A stretch of 43,010 nucleotides of DNA from JAAYLC01 sp035654795 (GCA_035654795.1 DASRWC010000040.1:1-43010); one strand, 5' to 3'; positions 1-9,127 are shown, counted from the first letter of the stretch. Notes: generated from the letters alone by a model not told the origin. Program-made: numbers and translations.

Positions 1-44
1 TTAATTTCTTTTAAAAAAAATCTTCTTTTTTTTAGCGAAAAGTT

Positions 45-73
45 TTGATGAATGAAAAATTTATATACATTTG
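45..73 (+). promoter_or_regulatory. Promoter of the tRNA-Thr/tRNA-Tyr unit
   Basis: A TACATTTG box at 66-73 fits the Bacteroidota -7 consensus TAnnTTTG. A TTG at 45-47 lies 18 bases upstream, as expected for the -33 element. The first tRNA starts about 80 bases downstream. The assignment rests on motif and spacing only. Confidence 0.6.
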
Positions 74-153
74 CAGTCCGTTAGAAAAGCGGATTTTTTT
101 ATGCTTATAAATTCGAAAGTATTTTTCGAAAAAGTATGGGAAAATAAGTTCAA

Positions 154-227
154 GCCGATATAGCTCAGCTGGCCAGAGCACGTGATTTGTAATCTCGGGG
201 TCGTGGGTTCGAATCCCTCTATCGGCT
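154..227 (+). tRNA. tRNA-Thr (anticodon TGT)
   Basis: A full cloverleaf can be drawn. The acceptor arms GCCGATA and TATCGGC pair, the D-arm is GCTC/GAGC, and the anticodon loop TTTGTAA carries TGT. The T-loop is TTCGAAT and the discriminator base is T. CCA is not encoded. Two stem positions are U-U oppositions: the third pair of the anticodon stem and the second pair of the T stem. It is first in the order Thr-Tyr-Gly-Thr-tuf, matching thrU-tyrU-glyT-thrT-tufB of E. coli. Confidence 0.95.
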
Positions 228-286
228 CAAAAAACTGAACAAGTTTTGTTCTTTGAAAACAGAATTTTCGGAAAAGTAAAAAGTTA

Positions 287-369
287 GGGAAGATACTCAA
301 GCGGCCAACGAGGACAGACTGTAAATCTGTTGGTTTTCACCTTCGCAGGTTCGAATCCTGCTCTTCCCA
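287..369 (+). tRNA. tRNA-Tyr (anticodon GTA)
   Basis: Acceptor arms GGGAAGA and TCTTCCC pair, with discriminator A. The anticodon loop contains CTGTAAA (GTA). A long variable arm lies between the anticodon stem and the T-arm, as expected for the class II tRNA-Tyr of bacteria. The T-loop is TTCGAAT. It lies 59 bases after tRNA-Thr and is probably co-transcribed with it. Confidence 0.95.
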
Positions 370-420
370 CAAAGGTTTTTTGTGTTATATTTTTAAAACA
401 ATAAAATCTCAAAGAATTTC

Positions 421-452
421 TTGCGTATGTCGGGTGAGATGTGTTATCTTTG
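421..452 (+). promoter_or_regulatory. Promoter of the tRNA-Gly/tRNA-Thr/tuf unit
   Basis: TATCTTTG at 445-452 matches the -7 consensus TAnnTTTG, and TTG at 421-423 lies 21 bases upstream at the -33 position. It is the best promoter candidate between tRNA-Tyr and tuf, about 100 bases before tRNA-Gly. No other TAnnTTTG box was seen directly before tuf, so tuf is probably read from here after tRNA processing. Confidence 0.65.
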
Positions 453-550
453 CGCTCGATTTTAGGTGAAGGTTAAATCTTTACTGAAAAATAAGCAAGT
501 TCATAGAAATTCTGATTACCATTTTCATTCTTTCGGGATGAAATAAAAAT

Positions 551-623
551 GCGGGAGTAGCTCAGTTGGTAGAGCGTCAGCCTTCCAAGCTGAATGTCGC
601 CGGTTCGAACCCGGTCTCCCGCT
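551..623 (+). tRNA. tRNA-Gly (anticodon TCC)
   Basis: Acceptor arms GCGGGAG and CTCCCGC pair, with discriminator T. The anticodon loop CTTCCAA carries TCC, and the T-loop is TTCGAAC. A small hairpin (TTCCTG, loop AAAA, CAGGAA; 631-646) lies between it and the next tRNA and may assist processing. Confidence 0.95.
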
Positions 624-687
624 CAACACCTTCCTGAAAACAGGAATCTCTCCCTTTTATATATTGCAGATGGAGTGAAAACTTTAC

Positions 688-759
<72 letters not shown>

Positions 760-812
760 CGCGCTTTTATACAATTGAACACTAATATATAACTAAGATT
801 AAATCAGTAAAA

Positions 813-2000
813 ATGGCAAAAGAAACATTCGATAGATCCAAGCCGCACCTTAATATAGGTACAATTGGACACGTTGACCACGGTAAAACAACTACCACTG
901 CTGCTATTACTAAGGTATTAGCAGATGCCGGTTATTCTGAGGCTCGTTCATACGACCAGATTGACAATGCTCCTGAGGAAAAAGAAAGAGGGATTACTAT
1001 CAACTCTTCTCACGTAGAATACGAAACAGCTAATCGTCACTATGCGCACGTTGACTGTCCCGGTCACGCGGATTATGTGAAAAACATGGTTACCGGTGCA
1101 GCTCAGATGGACGGTGCTATCCTTGTTGTTGCTGCCACAGACGGGCCAATGCCTCAAACTCGTGAGCACATCCTTCTAGGTCGTCAAGTAGGTATTCCTC
1201 GTATCGTTGTTTTCATGAACAAAGTGGATATGGTGGATGACGAAGAGCTTCTTGAGCTTGTAGAAATGGAGATCCGTGATCTTCTAAGCTTCTATGAGTA
1301 TGACGGAGATAACGGACCTGTGGTAAAAGGTTCAGCGCTTGGAGCACTTAACGGAGAGCAAAAATGGGTTGATTCTATTATTGAGTTGATGGAGGCTGTG
1401 GATAACTGGATTGAGCTTCCGGAAAGAGACGTGGATAAGCCTTTCTTAATGCCTGTTGAAGACGTATTCTCTATCACCGGTCGTGGAACTGTTGCTACAG
1501 GTCGTATCGAAACCGGAGTTGCAAATACCGGAGATGTTGTTGATATCATCGGGATGGGTGCTGAGAAATTGTCATCAACCATTACAGGGGTTGAGATGTT
1601 CCGTAAAATCCTTGACAGAGGTGAGGCCGGAGATAACGTAGGTCTTCTTTTAAGAGGTATTGAAAAATCAGATATCCGTCGTGGAATGGTAATCTGTAAA
1701 AAAGGATCTGTAACTCCTCACGCTAAATTTAAAGCTGAGGTTTATATCCTGAAGAAAGAAGAAGGTGGACGTCACACTCCATTCCATAACAACTACCGTC
1801 CTCAGTTCTACGTGCGTACAACTGACGTAACAGGAACAATCCAGCTTCCTGAAGGTGTTGAAATGGTAATGCCGGGCGATAACCTTTCTATCACTGTAGA
1901 ATTGCTTCAGCCTATCGCTATGAACGTAGGTCTTCGATTCGCTATACGCGAAGGAGGACGTACTGTTGGAGCAGGTCAGGTAACTGAAATTCTTTCTTAA
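813..2000 (+). CDS. tuf: Elongation factor Tu
   Basis: EF-Tu is the GTPase that delivers aminoacyl-tRNA to the ribosomal A site in the cytoplasm. The 395-residue product has full family length. The G motifs are intact: GHVDHGKT (residues 19-26), DCPGH (81-85), NKVD (136-139) and SAL (174-176), followed by the two beta-barrel domains. The C-terminal part keeps the tRNA-binding segments, including the FAIREGGRTVGAG motif near the end. The ATG at 813 follows an A-rich leader, and the next gene downstream is tRNA-Trp. It is probably transcribed together with the upstream tRNAs. Confidence 0.99.
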   Translation: MAKETFDRSKPHLNIGTIGHVDHGKTTTTAAITKVLADAGYSEARSYDQIDNAPEEKERGITINSSHVEYETANRHYAHVDCPGHADYVKNMVTGAAQMDGAILVVAATDGPMPQTREHILLGRQVGIPRIVVFMNKVDMVDDEELLELVEMEIRDLLSFYEYDGDNGPVVKGSALGALNGEQKWVDSIIELMEAVDNWIELPERDVDKPFLMPVEDVFSITGRGTVATGRIETGVANTGDVVDIIGMGAEKLSSTITGVEMFRKILDRGEAGDNVGLLLRGIEKSDIRRGMVICKKGSVTPHAKFKAEVYILKKEEGGRHTPFHNNYRPQFYVRTTDVTGTIQLPEGVEMVMPGDNLSITVELLQPIAMNVGLRFAIREGGRTVGAGQVTEILS

Positions 2001-2020
2001 TTGAAATACTTAAAGTCAAA

Positions 2021-2050
2021 TAAGGTGTTCATCGTTTGGTGAACGCCTTA
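2021..2050 (+). terminator. Hairpin after tuf
   Basis: An 11-bp inverted repeat (2021-2031 with 2040-2050, one G-U pair) closes an 8-base loop 20 bases after the tuf stop codon. Only a short, interrupted T-rich stretch follows. It may be a leaky terminator, or an end-protection or processing hairpin that sets tuf mRNA apart from tRNA-Trp and secE. Confidence 0.55.
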
Positions 2051-2071
2051 TAGACTTTTATAATCATATAC

Positions 2072-2144
2072 ACGGGTGTAGCTCAGTTGGTAGAGCACTG
2101 GTCTCCAAAACCAGGTGTCGGGAGTTCGAGTCTCTCCATCCGTG
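2072..2144 (+). tRNA. tRNA-Trp (anticodon CCA)
   Basis: Acceptor arms ACGGGTG and CATCCGT pair, with discriminator G. The anticodon loop TCTCCAA carries CCA. The position between tuf and secE is the one found in many bacteria. Confidence 0.96.
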
Positions 2145-2187
2145 CATAAATTGCCGGTAAACCGGAATGATAATACATCTTCGTTAT

Positions 2188-2203
2188 TTCTTGTCAACAA
2201 GAA
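2188..2203 (+). other. Short inverted repeat before secE
   Basis: TTCTTGT and ACAAGAA form perfect 7-base arms with a 2-base centre, about 30 bases before the secE start. Only part of it could fold in RNA, because a 2-base loop is too tight. Its function is unknown. Confidence 0.3.
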
Positions 2204-2231
2204 TTCTCTTTAATAATAATATAAGCGACAC

Positions 2232-2420
2232 ATGGTAAAGTATATTACAGATTCGTATAACGAGCTTAAAAATCACGTCACTTGGCCTACTTGGCAGGAG
2301 GCTCAAAAATTGACCGTTGTCGTCGCAGTTTTTTCAGTCCTTCTTGCCTTGGCAGTATGGGGAGTGGACACTGTCTTTAGTAAAGTAGTGGGAATGTATT
2401 TTGAATGGATTAAGTCTTAA
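2232..2420 (+). CDS. secE: Preprotein translocase subunit SecE
   Basis: SecE is the small essential subunit of the SecYEG channel in the cytoplasmic membrane, where it clamps SecY. The 62-residue product is the short single-span form usual outside the enterobacteria. An amphipathic segment with the conserved pattern ELKNHVTWPTWQEA (11-24) precedes one hydrophobic segment (about 28-48). The identity is also supported by its place two bases before nusG. The ATG at 2232 gives the expected N-terminus. Confidence 0.95.
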   Translation: MVKYITDSYNELKNHVTWPTWQEAQKLTVVVAVFSVLLALAVWGVDTVFSKVVGMYFEWIKS

Positions 2421-2422
2421 AA

Positions 2423-2977
2423 ATGACTGAAACAACTGAAACTAAAAAATGGTATGTAGTCCGGTCCGTAAGTGGTCAGGAAAATAAAGTCAAGTCGTAT
2501 ATTGAAACCGAGATAAGACGTCTTGACCTTGGCGATTATATAGATCAGGTACTTGTGCCCACAGAAAAAGTAGTGCAGATTCGTAATGGAAAGAAAATAA
2601 ACAAAGAAAGGGTTTATTTTCCGGGTTACATTATGATCAAAGCATATTTGGGAGGAGAAATCCCTCACATTATTAAATCGGTTAATGGAGTCATTGGTTT
2701 TTTGGGTGAAACCAAAGGAGGAGAGCCGGTGCCATTGCGTCAATCTGAAGTGAACAGAATGTTAGGAAAGGTTGATGAACTTTCCGTGAAAGAAGACAGC
2801 ATAAATATTCCTTATACTGTTGGTGAAACGGTAAAGGTGATTGACGGTCCTTTTAATGGATTTAATGGAACTGTTGAAAAAATCAACGAAGAGAAGCGTA
2901 AGCTCGAAGTTATGGTGAAGATATTCGGTAGAAAAACACCATTGGAATTGAGTTATATGCAAGTAGAAAAGATCTAA
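2423..2977 (+). CDS. nusG: Transcription termination/antitermination factor NusG
   Basis: NusG binds RNA polymerase during elongation and links it to Rho or to the ribosome. The 184-residue protein shows the NGN domain (about 9-112), with WYVVRSVSGQE and the FPGYI motif at 67-71. The KOW domain follows at about 131-158 (VGETVKVIDGPFNGFNGTVE). It starts 2 bases after secE, so the two genes are probably translated from one mRNA. No extra domains are visible. Confidence 0.97.
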   Translation: MTETTETKKWYVVRSVSGQENKVKSYIETEIRRLDLGDYIDQVLVPTEKVVQIRNGKKINKERVYFPGYIMIKAYLGGEIPHIIKSVNGVIGFLGETKGGEPVPLRQSEVNRMLGKVDELSVKEDSINIPYTVGETVKVIDGPFNGFNGTVEKINEEKRKLEVMVKIFGRKTPLELSYMQVEKI

Positions 2978-3049
2978 AATTAATTGTTACGCCTAATAGG
3001 TTATTTCTTTAGCTTCCAAATTTAGAAATACCACAATAAAAATTGAACA

Positions 3050-3487
3050 ATGGCAAAAGAAGTCAGTAAAGTAGTAAAGTTGCAAGTTCGAGGAGGTGCT
3101 GCCAACCCTTCGCCACCGGTAGGTCCGGCTTTAGGTGCCGCCGGGGTGAATATCATGGAGTTTTGTAAGCAATTTAATGCCAGAACACAAGATAAACAAG
3201 GGAAGGTATTGCCGGTAGCAATTACGGTGTATAAAGACAAGTCTTTTGATTTTGTCGTTAAGACTCCACCTGCTGCAGTACAATTACTTGAATTGGCAAA
3301 GGCAAAAAAAGGTTCAGGTGAACCTCATGCAAAAAAGATTGCCACCATCTCTTGGGATCAGGTTCGTGCAATTGCGGAAGACAAGATGGCAGATTTAAAT
3401 GCATTTACGCTTGAATCAGCTATGAAAATGGTAGCCGGAACTGCTCGTTCTATGGGTATTAAAGTGAGAGGTGAGGCACCTTTTTAA
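3050..3487 (+). CDS. rplK: 50S ribosomal protein L11
   Basis: L11 is part of the GTPase-associated centre on 23S rRNA. The 145-residue product has the N-terminal motif with PSPPVGPALGAAGVNI, involved in factor binding, and the C-terminal rRNA-binding domain, with family length. A 72-base gap separates it from nusG, with no recognisable promoter, so it is likely read from the upstream unit or from an unseen promoter. Confidence 0.98.
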   Translation: MAKEVSKVVKLQVRGGAANPSPPVGPALGAAGVNIMEFCKQFNARTQDKQGKVLPVAITVYKDKSFDFVVKTPPAAVQLLELAKAKKGSGEPHAKKIATISWDQVRAIAEDKMADLNAFTLESAMKMVAGTARSMGIKVRGEAPF

Positions 3488-3508
3488 TCTGAAAAAAGAA
3501 TCTATAAA

Positions 3509-4207
3509 ATGGCACGATTAACAAAAAAGCAAAAGGAAGCGCGTTCTAAAATTGAAACGAACAAGGCTTACACCTTGTCTGAGGCTTCTGCTTTGGTAAA
3601 AGAAATTACTAACGTAAATTTTGATGCTTCTGTTGACATAGCCGTCCGATTGAATGTGGATCCTCGTAAAGCGAACCAAATGGTTCGTGGTGTAGTGACT
3701 CTTCCTCACGGAACCGGTAAAGATGTTAAGGTATTGGCTTTGGTTACTCCTGATAAGGAAGCCGAGGCTAAGGAAGCAGGGGCAGATTTCGTTGGTCTTG
3801 ATGAGTACCTCGAAAAAATTAAAGGAGGATGGACCGATGTAGATGTGATCGTAACTATGCCGAGCGTTATGGGTAAACTTGGACCTCTAGGACGTATTTT
3901 AGGTCCACGTGGTTTAATGCCTAACCCAAAAACCGGAACTGTTACCATGGAAATCGGGAAGGCTGTTTCTGAAGTAAAAGCAGGTAAGATTGATTTTAAA
4001 GTTGATAAAACCGGAATCGTTCACGCCGCTATCGGAAAAGCATCTTTCGATGCTGAAAAGATTGCAGGAAACGCTAGAGAATTAATATCAACCCTTGTAA
4101 AATTGAAACCTCAGGCTGCAAAAGGCGTATATATTAAAAGCATTTATATGTCAAGCACTATGAGCCCGGGAGTTTCCATTGACACTAAAAGATATACTGA
4201 GCAGTAA
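3509..4207 (+). CDS. rplA: 50S ribosomal protein L1
   Basis: L1 binds the mobile L1 stalk of 23S rRNA and, in many bacteria, represses its own operon through the mRNA. The 232-residue protein is full length. It contains the conserved motif LGRILGPRGLMPNPKTGTVT in the middle and the C-terminal YIKSIYMSSTMSPG segment. It follows rplK by 21 bases. No L1-binding mimic was identified with certainty in the leader. Confidence 0.98.
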   Translation: MARLTKKQKEARSKIETNKAYTLSEASALVKEITNVNFDASVDIAVRLNVDPRKANQMVRGVVTLPHGTGKDVKVLALVTPDKEAEAKEAGADFVGLDEYLEKIKGGWTDVDVIVTMPSVMGKLGPLGRILGPRGLMPNPKTGTVTMEIGKAVSEVKAGKIDFKVDKTGIVHAAIGKASFDAEKIAGNARELISTLVKLKPQAAKGVYIKSIYMSSTMSPGVSIDTKRYTEQ

Positions 4208-4218
4208 AAGATAGCATT

Positions 4219-4740
4219 ATGACAAGAGAAGAAAAATCCAAAGTAATTGAGACCTTGACTGCCCAGTTGACCGATAATGAAAATATCTATCTGGCGGATA
4301 TATCAGGTCTGGATGCGGGAAGCACTACAAATCTACGTAGAGCCTGTTTCAAGGCAGGAATCCAACTATCTGTTGTTAAGAACACTTTGCTTAAAAAAGC
4401 AATGGAAAGTTCTGACAAAGATTTTGGTGAACTAAAAAATATCCTAAAAGGAAGTACTTCAATTATGATCTCCGAAGTTGGGAATGCGCCGGCTAAGGTG
4501 ATCAAAGAATTCAGAAGAAAATCTGACAAACCGGTTCTAAAAGGGGCATATATTCAAGAAGCTATTTTCGTTGGCGACAATCAACTTGATAGTTTAGTTG
4601 AATTAAAATCTAAAGATGAATTGGTTGGAGAAATTGTCGGATTGCTTCAATCACCTGCTAAGAACGTGATCTCTGCTCTTAAATCAGGCGGCGGAAAACT
4701 TGCAGGAATTCTGAAGACCTTATCAGAGAAAGAAGGTTGA
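4219..4740 (+). CDS. rplJ: 50S ribosomal protein L10
   Basis: L10 anchors the L7/L12 dimers to the ribosome as the base of the stalk. The 173-residue product has the N-terminal rRNA-binding domain, with the LRRACFKAGIQLSVVKNTLL segment, and a C-terminal helix that would carry the L12 dimers. It starts 11 bases after rplA. That leaves no room for a separate L10 leader, so any autoregulatory RNA structure would have to lie inside the end of rplA. Confidence 0.97.
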   Translation: MTREEKSKVIETLTAQLTDNENIYLADISGLDAGSTTNLRRACFKAGIQLSVVKNTLLKKAMESSDKDFGELKNILKGSTSIMISEVGNAPAKVIKEFRRKSDKPVLKGAYIQEAIFVGDNQLDSLVELKSKDELVGEIVGLLQSPAKNVISALKSGGGKLAGILKTLSEKEG

Positions 4741-4801
4741 TTTTTAGCTTTAAGCACTAATTAAAATTTATATAAACAAATTATTTTTAAAAACGATAGA
4801 A

Positions 4802-5179
4802 ATGGCAGATTTGAAAGATTTCGCAGAACAATTGGTTAACCTGACTGTAAAAGAAGTTAATGAGTTAGCTGCAATATTAAAAGAAGAATACGGTATTGAG
4901 CCTGCTGCTGCTGCTGTAGCAGTTGCCGCCGGTGGTGCAGCTGATGCAGGTGAAGCTGTAGAAGAGCAAACCGAATTTAACGTAATTCTTAAGGCTGCAG
5001 GTGCTTCTAAACTAGCTGTAGTTAAATTGGTTAAGGAATTAACCGGAGTTGGTCTAAAAGAAGCTAAGGAATTAGTGGACAACGCACCATCTCCAATTAA
5101 AGAAGGAGTTTCTAAAGACGAAGCTAATTCTCTAAAATCACAATTAGAAGAAGCAGGAGCAGAGGTTGAGCTTAAATAA
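4802..5179 (+). CDS. rplL: 50S ribosomal protein L7/L12
   Basis: L7/L12 is the multicopy stalk protein that recruits translational GTPases. The 125-residue product shows the N-terminal dimerisation domain, an Ala/Gly-rich hinge (about 35-50) and the conserved C-terminal domain with VKELTGVGLKEAKELVD. It lies 61 bases after rplJ and is followed by a strong hairpin before rpoB. Confidence 0.98.
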   Translation: MADLKDFAEQLVNLTVKEVNELAAILKEEYGIEPAAAAVAVAAGGAADAGEAVEEQTEFNVILKAAGASKLAVVKLVKELTGVGLKEAKELVDNAPSPIKEGVSKDEANSLKSQLEEAGAEVELK

Positions 5180-5202
5180 CAAGCACGACAACAAAAACCT
5201 AA

Positions 5203-5240
5203 GGTTTAGGTCTTCCGCAAGCCGCGGAAAGGCCTAAACC
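5203..5240 (+). promoter_or_regulatory. Strong hairpin between rplL and rpoB
   Basis: GGTTTAGG (5203-5210) pairs with CCTAAACC (5233-5240), and TTCCGC (5213-5218) pairs with GCGGAA (5224-5229). A small internal loop separates the two helices and the apical loop is AAGCC. No real T-tract follows. In E. coli the rplL-rpoB gap holds an attenuator and an RNase III site that lower rpoBC expression relative to the ribosomal genes. This hairpin is in the same place and may do the same job. Confidence 0.6.
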
Positions 5241-5314
5241 ATTTTGCGTATATATTGGTAAAGACCGCATATGCGCTATTTAATTCTTTATTTAAATTAA
5301 AATTCCGTCCATAG

Positions 5315-8300
5315 ATGTCAGCAACGCAAACTGAAAGATTGAATTTTTCTTCTGTAAAACACAGGCCCGAATATCCGGATTTTTTGGATATCCAGATTAA
5401 GTCCTTCCAGGATTTTTTCCAATTGGAGACCAAATCAGAAGAAAGAAGTCAAGAAGGTTTATATAAAACGTTCTTGGAGAACTTCCCTATTACCGATACT
5501 CGAAACCAGTTTGTTCTGGAATTCTTGGATTATTTTGTGGATCCGCCACGCTACTCAATCCAGGAATGTATAGAACGAGGACTCACCTATAGTGTGCCTC
5601 TGAAAGCCAGGTTAAAACTGTATTGTACAGATGAAGAGCATGAAGATTTTGAGACCATCGTGCAGGATGTGTATTTAGGAACAATTCCTTATATGACTCC
5701 CAGTGGTACTTTTTGTATCAATGGAGCAGAACGTATTGTGGTGTCACAACTACACAGATCGCCCGGCGTTTTCTTTGGACAATCATTCCACGCAAACGGA
5801 ACTAAACTGTATTCCGCGCGAGTTATCCCATTTAAAGGATCGTGGATTGAATTTGCCACAGATATCAATAGCGTAATGTACGCTTATATTGACCGAAAGA
5901 AAAAATTACCCGTTACAACACTTTTCCGTGCTATCGGTTTTGAAAGGGATAAAGATATTCTTGAAATTTTTGATCTGGCTGAAGAAGTGAAAGCCACCAA
6001 AACCGGATTAAAAAAATATATCGGTCGTACGCTTGCAGCTCGTGTTTTAAAAACATGGCACGAAGACTTCGTTGATGAAGATACAGGTGAGGTGGTGTCT
6101 ATTGAGCGTAATGAAATTATTCTTGACCGTGACACTGTTTTGGAAAAGGAGCATGTAGATGAAATTATTGACTCCGGAACCAAAACTATTCTACTTCATA
6201 AAGAAGAAAATTTAATGGGGGATTATGCTATTATTCATAATACCCTTCAAAAAGACCCTACCAATTCTGAAAAAGAGGCGGTAGAACATATCTATAGACA
6301 GCTTCGAAATGCCGAGCCGCCCGATGAAGAAACAGCACGAGGCATTATTCACAAATTGTTCTTTAGTGATCAGAGATACAATTTGGGAGAAGTGGGTCGC
6401 TATAGAATGAATAAAAAACTCGGATTGGATATTCCTATGGAAAAGCAAGTGCTTACCAAAGAGGATATCATCACCATTGTTAAATATTTGATTGAGCTGA
6501 TAAATTCTAAAGCAGAGATTGACGATATCGATCACTTAAGTAACCGTCGTGTACGTACTGTTGGAGAACAGCTTTCTCAACAATTTGGTGTGGGATTGGC
6601 GCGTATGGCACGAACCATCCGTGAGCGTATGAACGTTAGAGATAACGAAGTATTTACGCCCATTGATCTAATTAATGCCAAAACGCTATCGTCTGTTATC
6701 AATTCATTCTTTGGGACCAACCAATTGTCTCAATTTATGGACCAGACCAATCCACTAGCAGAAATAACCCATAAAAGAAGACTTTCAGCCCTTGGACCGG
6801 GAGGACTTTCAAGAGAAAGAGCCGGTTTTGAAGTGCGTGACGTTCATTACACACACTACGGCCGTCTATGTCCCATTGAAACACCGGAAGGACCAAATAT
6901 CGGATTGATTTCTTCACTTTCTGTATATGCAAAGGTGAACAATCTTGGATTTATTGAAACTCCTTATCGCAAAGTAGTGAACGGTAAGATAGATATCAAA
7001 GGAGAACCAATTTATCTGTCTGCCGAAGAAGAAGAGGATATGCACATTGCCCAGGCTAATATTCCTTTAGATACTAATGGGAATATAGAGACTGATCGAG
7101 TTGTGGCGCGTATGGAAGGTGATTTTCCCCTTGTTGAACCTACAACCTTGGACTATGCAGACGTAGCTCCAAATCAAATAGCTTCTATTTCGGCATCATT
7201 AATTCCGTTTCTAGAGCATGATGACGCCAACCGTGCACTGATGGGTTCTAACATGATGCGACAGGCAGTACCTCTTTTAGTTGCAGATTCGCCAATTGTA
7301 GGAACCGGATTGGAACGCCAGGTAGCCTCAGATAGCCGTGTTTTGATCAACGCAGAAGGTGAAGGAGTTGTTGAATATGTTGATGCAAACCAAATCATCA
7401 TTAAGTATGACAGAACAGATGAAGAGCGGATGGTGAGTTTCGATAGTGATTCGAAAACTTATGATCTTATCAAGTTCAGAAAAACAAACCAAAGTACTTG
7501 TATAAACTTAAAACCCATTGTAAGAAAAGGAGATCGAGTTAAGAAAGGGCAAGTATTATGTCAAGGATATGCAACCCAGAATGGAGAACTTGCTCTAGGA
7601 CGAAATATGAAAGTTGCGTTCATGCCTTGGAAAGGATATAATTTTGAGGATGCTATCGTTATTTCTGAAAAAGTTGTACGGGAAGACATATTTACTTCTA
7701 TTCATATAGATGAGTATGCTCTTGAGGTGAGAGATACTAAACTTGGAAATGAAGAATTGACCAACGATATTCCCAACGTTTCTGAAGAGGCAACTAAAGA
7801 CCTTGACGAAAACGGGATGATTCGAATTGGTGCCGAAGTTAAACCCGGAGACATTCTTATAGGTAAAATTACTCCTAAAGGAGAAAGTGATCCTACTCCT
7901 GAAGAAAAACTTCTAAGAGCGATTTTCGGAGATAAGGCGGGCGATGTTAAAGATGCTTCTCTTAAAGCTTCACCATCATTGAGTGGTGTTGTTATTGATA
8001 AAAAACTTTTCTCTCGTGCTGTTAAGGATAAACGACGAAGAGCAAAAGACAAAGAAGATATCGCAGAACTTGAGGCCAGATATGAATCCAAATTTGTTGC
8101 TTTAAAAGATGTTCTTGTTGAAAAACTGTTTGCCATTGTTGGAGGTAAAACATCTCAGGGAGTAACCAATGACAGAGGTGAGATTATTTTCCCGAAAGGA
8201 AAGAAATTTACCTTAAAAATGCTTGATGCGGCTGAAGAATACACGCACTTGATGGGAAGCTGGACTGTTGATCCTGAAACTAACAAGTTAGTTGCTGATT

Positions 8301-9124
8301 TGATGCATAACTACAAGATAAAGGAAAATGATCTTCAAGGAAATCTAAGAAGAGAAAAATTTACTATTTCGGTAGGAGATGAGCTTCCGGCAGGTATTCT
8401 GAAACTTGCAAAGGTTTATATAGCCAAAAAACGTAAGTTAAAAGTAGGTGATAAAATGGCCGGTCGACACGGAAATAAGGGGATTGTCGCTCGTATTGTG
8501 CGAGAGGAAGACATGCCTTTCTTGGATGACGGAACACCGATGGATATCGTTCTAAACCCTCTTGGAGTACCTTCTCGTATGAACATTGGGCAGATCTATG
8601 AAACTGTTTTAGGATGGGCAGGTCAAAAACTTGGGAAGAAATTCGCAACTCCGATTTTTGATGGTGCCGAGATTGAGCATATCAATCAAATGACAGATGA
8701 AGCAGGTATTCCACGCTACGGTCATACCTATCTTTATGACGGTGGTACCGGAAAGCGTTTTGATCAACCGGCTACAGTGGGGGTGATTTATATGTTGAAG
8801 CTCGGGCACATGGTTGATGATAAAATGCACTCAAGGTCTATTGGTCCATATTCTCTTATTACCCAACAACCACTTGGAGGTAAAGCTCAATTTGGAGGTC
8901 AGCGTTTTGGAGAGATGGAGGTGTGGGCTCTTGAGGCTTATGGAGCATCAAGTACCCTTAGAGAAATATTGACAGTTAAATCTGATGACGTTATCGGAAG
9001 AGCCAAAACTTACGAAGCTATCGTAAAAGGTGAAACCATGCCGGAACCCGGACTTCCAGAATCTTTCAATGTGTTGATGCATGAATTGAAAGGACTTGGT
9101 CTGGACATTAGATTAGAGGAATAG
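5315..9124 (+). CDS. rpoB: DNA-directed RNA polymerase subunit beta
   Basis: RpoB is the beta subunit of RNA polymerase. The 1269-residue chain is full length for Bacteroidota. The rifampicin region lies at about residues 465-535 and reads as wild type: QLSQFMDQTNP, then THKRRLSALGPGG, so the Asp, His and Ser equivalent to E. coli 516, 526 and 531 are all present. The near-C-terminal GDKMAGRHGNKG motif (about 1045-1056) is intact. The ATG at 5315 gives MSATQTERLNF, the usual start in this phylum. rpoC follows after 81 bases. Confidence 0.99.
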   Translation: MSATQTERLNFSSVKHRPEYPDFLDIQIKSFQDFFQLETKSEERSQEGLYKTFLENFPITDTRNQFVLEFLDYFVDPPRYSIQECIERGLTYSVPLKARLKLYCTDEEHEDFETIVQDVYLGTIPYMTPSGTFCINGAERIVVSQLHRSPGVFFGQSFHANGTKLYSARVIPFKGSWIEFATDINSVMYAYIDRKKKLPVTTLFRAIGFERDKDILEIFDLAEEVKATKTGLKKYIGRTLAARVLKTWHEDFVDEDTGEVVSIERNEIILDRDTVLEKEHVDEIIDSGTKTILLHKEENLMGDYAIIHNTLQKDPTNSEKEAVEHIYRQLRNAEPPDEETARGIIHKLFFSDQRYNLGEVGRYRMNKKLGLDIPMEKQVLTKEDIITIVKYLIELINSKAEIDDIDHLSNRRVRTVGEQLSQQFGVGLARMARTIRERMNVRDNEVFTPIDLINAKTLSSVINSFFGTNQLSQFMDQTNPLAEITHKRRLSALGPGGLSRERAGFEVRDVHYTHYGRLCPIETPEGPNIGLISSLSVYAKVNNLGFIETPYRKVVNGKIDIKGEPIYLSAEEEEDMHIAQANIPLDTNGNIETDRVVARMEGDFPLVEPTTLDYADVAPNQIASISASLIPFLEHDDANRALMGSNMMRQAVPLLVADSPIVGTGLERQVASDSRVLINAEGEGVVEYVDANQIIIKYDRTDEERMVSFDSDSKTYDLIKFRKTNQSTCINLKPIVRKGDRVKKGQVLCQGYATQNGELALGRNMKVAFMPWKGYNFEDAIVISEKVVREDIFTSIHIDEYALEVRDTKLGNEELTNDIPNVSEEATKDLDENGMIRIGAEVKPGDILIGKITPKGESDPTPEEKLLRAIFGDKAGDVKDASLKASPSLSGVVIDKKLFSRAVKDKRRRAKDKEDIAELEARYESKFVALKDVLVEKLFAIVGGKTSQGVTNDRGEIIFPKGKKFTLKMLDAAEEYTHLMGSWTVDPETNKLVADLMHNYKIKENDLQGNLRREKFTISVGDELPAGILKLAKVYIAKKRKLKVGDKMAGRHGNKGIVARIVREEDMPFLDDGTPMDIVLNPLGVPSRMNIGQIYETVLGWAGQKLGKKFATPIFDGAEIEHINQMTDEAGIPRYGHTYLYDGGTGKRFDQPATVGVIYMLKLGHMVDDKMHSRSIGPYSLITQQPLGGKAQFGGQRFGEMEVWALEAYGASSTLREILTVKSDDVIGRAKTYEAIVKGETMPEPGLPESFNVLMHELKGLGLDIRLEE

Positions 9125-9127
9125 AAA

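Noticed and set aside
2978..3049. Possible riboswitch or L1-binding leader before rplK
   Set aside because: No convincing structure or 23S rRNA mimic could be drawn by eye in this AT-rich gap.
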